From an uncultured Oscillospiraceae bacterium (lineage in GTDB: Bacteria; Bacillota; Clostridia; Oscillospirales; Oscillospiraceae), in contig CAJTQP010000051.1 of the NCBI GenBank assembly GCA_910578575.1, positions 1 through 16,635 of the forward strand: a stretch of DNA of 16,635 bases, written 5' to 3'. The notes under the pieces were generated by a model. The model ran no database searches. It saw only the letters and a program-made list of their open reading frames with translations, and had not been told where the DNA came from. Position 1 is the stretch's first letter; every line of letters starts with the position of its first letter. Shown piece by piece: positions 13,461-16,635 of this stretch. A program made the position numbers and the translations under genes.

Positions 13461-16400
13461 TTCGCCTCTCCCTCCTTCGGTTCCAGACTATCCCGGCGGC
13501 TCAGGAGGCTGTCATAGCGGCCCAGAGCTGCCTTCTCCGACGCAGCGTAGAGGGCCGCGGCGTGTTCGGGATTCTTCATACTCAGGGAAGCATAGCGCAC
13601 CTCACCCTTCAGGAAGGCGTCATAGGGTTCGTTGGGCTTGGCGCTGTCGATCTGCAAGGGGTTCTTCCCCTGGTCCACCAGCCGCGGGTCAAAGCGCAGC
13701 AGGTTCCAATAGCCTGCCCGGACGGCTTTCTTCATCTCCAGCATGGAGCGGTTCATGCCGGCCTTGAGGCCGTGGTTGATACAGGGGGCATAAGCGATGA
13801 TGAGGGACGGCCCGTCGTAGCTCTCCGCCTCTTTGATGGCCCGGAGGGTCTGGGCGGGGTTGGCGCCCATGGCCACCTGAGCCACATAGACGTGGCCGTA
13901 GGCCATGGCGATCTGGGCCAGGTCCTTCTTGCCGGTGATCTTGCCGCCGTCGGCAAAGCGGGCCACCGCGCCGGTGGGGGTCGCCTTGGAGGACTGGCCA
14001 CCGGTGTTGGAATAGACCTCGGTGTCAAAGACCAGGACGTTGAAGTTCTCGCGGGAGGCCAAGATGTGGTCCAGGCCGCCGTAGCCGATGTCGTAGGCCC
14101 AACCGTCACCGCCGAAGAGCCACATGGAGGGCCGGGGCAGCAGGTCGGTGTTGGCCAGGACGAACTTGGCGTCCGGGTCCTCCGGATAGAGCTTGCACAG
14201 AGCCACCAGGGCGTCGCCCAAACCGGCGGCGTCGGGGGTGTTGCGCTTCTCCACCCAGGTCTTGGCCGTGCGGCCGAAGTTGGGCTTATTGCCCATGCGA
14301 CCGATCACCACAGCCAGGGCATCCCGGCGGGTGCGCATACTCACCGCCATGCCGTAGCCAAACTCCGCATTGTCCTCGAAGAGGGAGTTGGCCCAGGCGG
14401 GACCCTTCCCGTTCTCGTCGATGACGTAAGGCATACTGGGGACAGAGGCGCCCCAGATGGAGGAACAGCCGGTGGCGTTGGCGATGATGGCGTGGTCACC
14501 AAAGAGCTGGGTGACCATTTTGGCATAGGGGGTCTCACCGCAGCCGGGGCAGGCCCCGGAGTATTCCAGATAGGGCCGCAGGAGCTGGGAGGTACGCACG
14601 TTCTCGTCGGAGCCCTCCTGGATGCCCTTCTCCTTGGCGTATTCAAAGTCCGCCTGATCCTGGGCCATGCGCCCGGCGGAGGATTCCATGGTGAGGGCCT
14701 TGTTCCGGGCGGGGCACATCTCGGCGCAGGAGCCGCAGCCGGTGCAGTCCTGGGCGGAGACCGCCACGATAAAGCGCTTGCCGGGGACTGCCTTGCTGGG
14801 GGCAGTGTTCAGGTCCTGGGCGTCCTCTTCCTTCAGCACGAAGGGCCGCACGCAGGCGTGGGGACATACGGCGGCGCACCAGTTGCACTGGGTGCAATTT
14901 TCCGGATGCCACACGGGGATATCCACCGCGATGCCCCGCTTCTCGAAGGCGGAGGTCCCGGAGGGCACCTTGCCGGTGATGTAGGGGGTGAAGGCCGACA
15001 CCGGCAGGGCATCGCCCTTCAAGTCGTTGGTGGGGATGAGGATGTTCTGGACATAGTCCGCCTGCTCCTGGTTGACAGCCTTCAGGGGGGCAGCCTCCTT
15101 GGGGGCATCCACCGCATCCGCCCAGCTGGCGGGGACGGGGACTTCCTTGGCGGCCTCCTGGCCGGCATGGACGGCAGCCATGTTCATGTCCACGATCTTC
15201 TGGCCCTTGGCGGCATAGTCCTTGACGATGCCGCGACGCATATACTCGATGGCCTCTTCCGCGGGGATCAGGCCAGCCAGCTTGAAGTAAGCGGACTGCA
15301 AGATGGTGTTGATGCGGCCCTTCAAGCCGATCTCACGGGCCAGCTTCACCGCGTCGCAGGTGTAGAGCTTGATATTCTTTTTGGCCAGCTGCTGCTTCAC
15401 GTCGGCGGGCAGGTGCTTCTCCAGCTCCTCCCCCTCCCAGCTGCAGTTCAGTAGGAACACGCCGCCGGGCTTGATGTCCTTGACCATATCGTATTTCCCG
15501 ATATAGGTGGGGTTGCCGCAGACCACACAGTCCGCCGCGCCCACATAATAAGCAGAGCGGATGGGCTTGTCGCCAAAGCGCAGGTGGCTGATGGTCAAGC
15601 CGCCGGACTTCTTGGAGTCATATTGGAAATAGGCCTGGACATACTTGTCCGTGTGGTCGCCGATGATCTTGGAGGTGTTCTTGGAGGCACCCACCAGACC
15701 GTCGGAACCGATGCCCCAAATCTTCACGGATGCCTGGGTGGGATCGTCGGGCATGACGAAGGCACAGGGCTCCACAGACAGATGGGTCACATCGTCGTGG
15801 ATGCTGGCGGTGAAGTGGTTATGGCCACCCTTGGCCAGGTGCTGGAACACGGAGTACATATCCGCGGGGGTGGTGTCCTTGGAGGACAGGCCATAGCGGC
15901 CGCCAATGACCCGGATGTCCTTGCGGCCGGCGTCGCTGAGGACGGCTGCCACATCCAGGTACAGGGGCTCACCAAAGGCGCCGGGCTCCTTGGTGCGGTC
16001 CAGTACGGCAATGCGCTGGACGCTCTCTGGCAGCTCTTCCAGGAAGTGCTTGGCGGAGAAGGGACGGAAGAGGTGGACTTCCAAAACGCCCACCTTCTTG
16101 CCCTGGGCGGTCATCACGTCCACGACCTCCTCCAGGGTGCCGCAGACGGAGCCCATGGCGATGATCACATCGGTGGCGTCGGGGGCGCCGTAGTAGTTGA
16201 AGGGTTTATAATGGGTGCCCAGCTTCTCGTTGACCTTGTTCATGTTCTCCACGACCACGCCAACCAAGTCGTTGTACATGGTGTTGGAGGCCTCGCGGTG
16301 CTGGAAGAAGGTCTCCGGCGGCTCGTTGGAGCCCCGGTGATAGGGATGGGCGGGGAGGTTCGCGTGGGCGCGGAAGCGCTCCAGGGCCTCCCAGTCCAGC

Positions 16401-16635
16401 ATATCCTTAAAGTCGGCATAGCTCCAGGTGCGCACCTTCTGGATCTCATGGGAGGTGCGGAAGCCGTCGAAGAAGTGGATGATGCCCATGCTGGCCTGGA
16501 TGGCCGACAGGTGGGCCACCGGGGCCAGGTCCATGACCTCCTGGGGGGTGTTGGACACCAGCATGGCCATACCGGTACCACGGCAGGCCATCACGTCCTG
16601 ATGGTCGCCAAAGATGGACAGGGCGTGGGTGGTCA
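13457..16635 (-). CDS. nifJ: Pyruvate:ferredoxin (flavodoxin) oxidoreductase, 5' end beyond the window
   Basis: This enzyme oxidises pyruvate with CoA to acetyl-CoA and CO2 and passes electrons to ferredoxin; it is central to anaerobic energy metabolism. About 1058 C-terminal residues are visible, and the frame is open to the right edge, where it begins THALSIFGDHQDVMACRGTG. Full PFORs have about 1170-1200 residues, so roughly 120-140 N-terminal residues are missing. Domains in order are the CoA-contacting domain (FFDGFRTSHEIQK), the gamma domain, two [4Fe-4S] ferredoxin motifs (CTQCNWCAAVCPHAC at 14896-14852; CTGCGSCAEMCP, first to last Cys at 14746-14714), and the TPP domain (SGACPGCGETPYAKM, GDGWAYDIGYGGLDH at 14110-14066, NTGGQSSKATPTGAV). 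All cluster and cofactor residues that can be seen are intact. It overlaps the downstream GltD-like gene. The promoter lies outside the window. Confidence 0.97.
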   Translation of the reverse strand, partial: TTHALSIFGDHQDVMACRGTGMAMLVSNTPQEVMDLAPVAHLSAIQASMGIIHFFDGFRTSHEIQKVRTWSYADFKDMLDWEALERFRAHANLPAHPYHRGSNEPPETFFQHREASNTMYNDLVGVVVENMNKVNEKLGTHYKPFNYYGAPDATDVIIAMGSVCGTLEEVVDVMTAQGKKVGVLEVHLFRPFSAKHFLEELPESVQRIAVLDRTKEPGAFGEPLYLDVAAVLSDAGRKDIRVIGGRYGLSSKDTTPADMYSVFQHLAKGGHNHFTASIHDDVTHLSVEPCAFVMPDDPTQASVKIWGIGSDGLVGASKNTSKIIGDHTDKYVQAYFQYDSKKSGGLTISHLRFGDKPIRSAYYVGAADCVVCGNPTYIGKYDMVKDIKPGGVFLLNCSWEGEELEKHLPADVKQQLAKKNIKLYTCDAVKLAREIGLKGRINTILQSAYFKLAGLIPAEEAIEYMRRGIVKDYAAKGQKIVDMNMAAVHAGQEAAKEVPVPASWADAVDAPKEAAPLKAVNQEQADYVQNILIPTNDLKGDALPVSAFTPYITGKVPSGTSAFEKRGIAVDIPVWHPENCTQCNWCAAVCPHACVRPFVLKEEDAQDLNTAPSKAVPGKRFIVAVSAQDCTGCGSCAEMCPARNKALTMESSAGRMAQDQADFEYAKEKGIQEGSDENVRTSQLLRPYLEYSGACPGCGETPYAKMVTQLFGDHAIIANATGCSSIWGASVPSMPYVIDENGKGPAWANSLFEDNAEFGYGMAVSMRTRRDALAVVIGRMGNKPNFGRTAKTWVEKRNTPDAAGLGDALVALCKLYPEDPDAKFVLANTDLLPRPSMWLFGGDGWAYDIGYGGLDHILASRENFNVLVFDTEVYSNTGGQSSKATPTGAVARFADGGKITGKKDLAQIAMAYGHVYVAQVAMGANPAQTLRAIKEAESYDGPSLIIAYAPCINHGLKAGMNRSMLEMKKAVRAGYWNLLRFDPRLVDQGKNPLQIDSAKPNEPYDAFLKGEVRYASLSMKNPEHAAALYAASEKAALGRYDSLLSRRDSLEPKEGEAK

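Noticed and set aside
12495..13517. Plus-strand open frame of 340 codons
   Set aside because: It lies antisense to the GltD-like gene, whose cofactor motifs are all in frame on the minus strand.
13562..15454. Plus-strand open frame of 630 codons
   Set aside because: It is antisense to nifJ, and its Gly/His/Val-rich composition is typical of a frame opposite a high-GC gene.

Overview
The window looks like the chromosome of an anaerobic, moderately high-GC Clostridia member, most likely a gut Oscillospirales-type bacterium. That assignment is inference. It rests on a pyruvate:ferredoxin oxidoreductase, strong AGGAGG ribosome binding sites, a CotH-family protein, a clostridial Rpn/PD-(D/E)XK 'transposase' and palindromic intergenic repeats. 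No rRNA, CRISPR array, integrase or intact insertion sequence is visible.

Layout. Positions 1-407 hold no gene: they contain a diverged copy of a terminator and two palindromic repeat modules. An Rpn-family nuclease gene (432-1259, +) follows and shares a bidirectional terminator with a convergent three-gene minus-strand operon (4621-1346). That operon encodes a VTC-type polyphosphate polymerase domain protein, a DUF4956 membrane protein and a membrane-anchored CotH kinase-family protein. An OmpR-type response regulator and a sensor histidine kinase (4800-6685, +) diverge from it. The shared intergenic region carries four hexamer repeats in exact 11-bp phase, the arrangement expected for an OmpR-family regulator. 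Next come back-to-back terminators and a minus-strand tRNA-Leu(TAA)/initiator tRNA-fMet pair with a near-consensus promoter. A minus-strand polar amino acid ABC transporter follows (9451-7090: binding lipoprotein, permease, ATPase). The last part, all on the minus strand, holds a secreted stalk-domain protein fused to a deacetylase-like domain without catalytic residues (10805-9651), a NucS/DUF91-type nuclease-domain protein (12008-10941), a GltD-like flavoprotein (13460-12093) and an nifJ gene that runs off the right edge.

How the genes may work together. nifJ and the GltD-like gene overlap by four bases (ATGA), so pyruvate oxidation through ferredoxin may be linked to NADP(H) chemistry. The most interesting unit is the two-component system next to the VTC-DUF4956-CotH operon. 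The family assignments suggest phosphate-polymer synthesis inside the cell, a membrane partner, and a kinase-fold domain outside. The repeat array suggests that the adjacent regulator controls the operon. The mechanism is hypothesis; the gene order, ribosome binding sites and repeats are directly visible.
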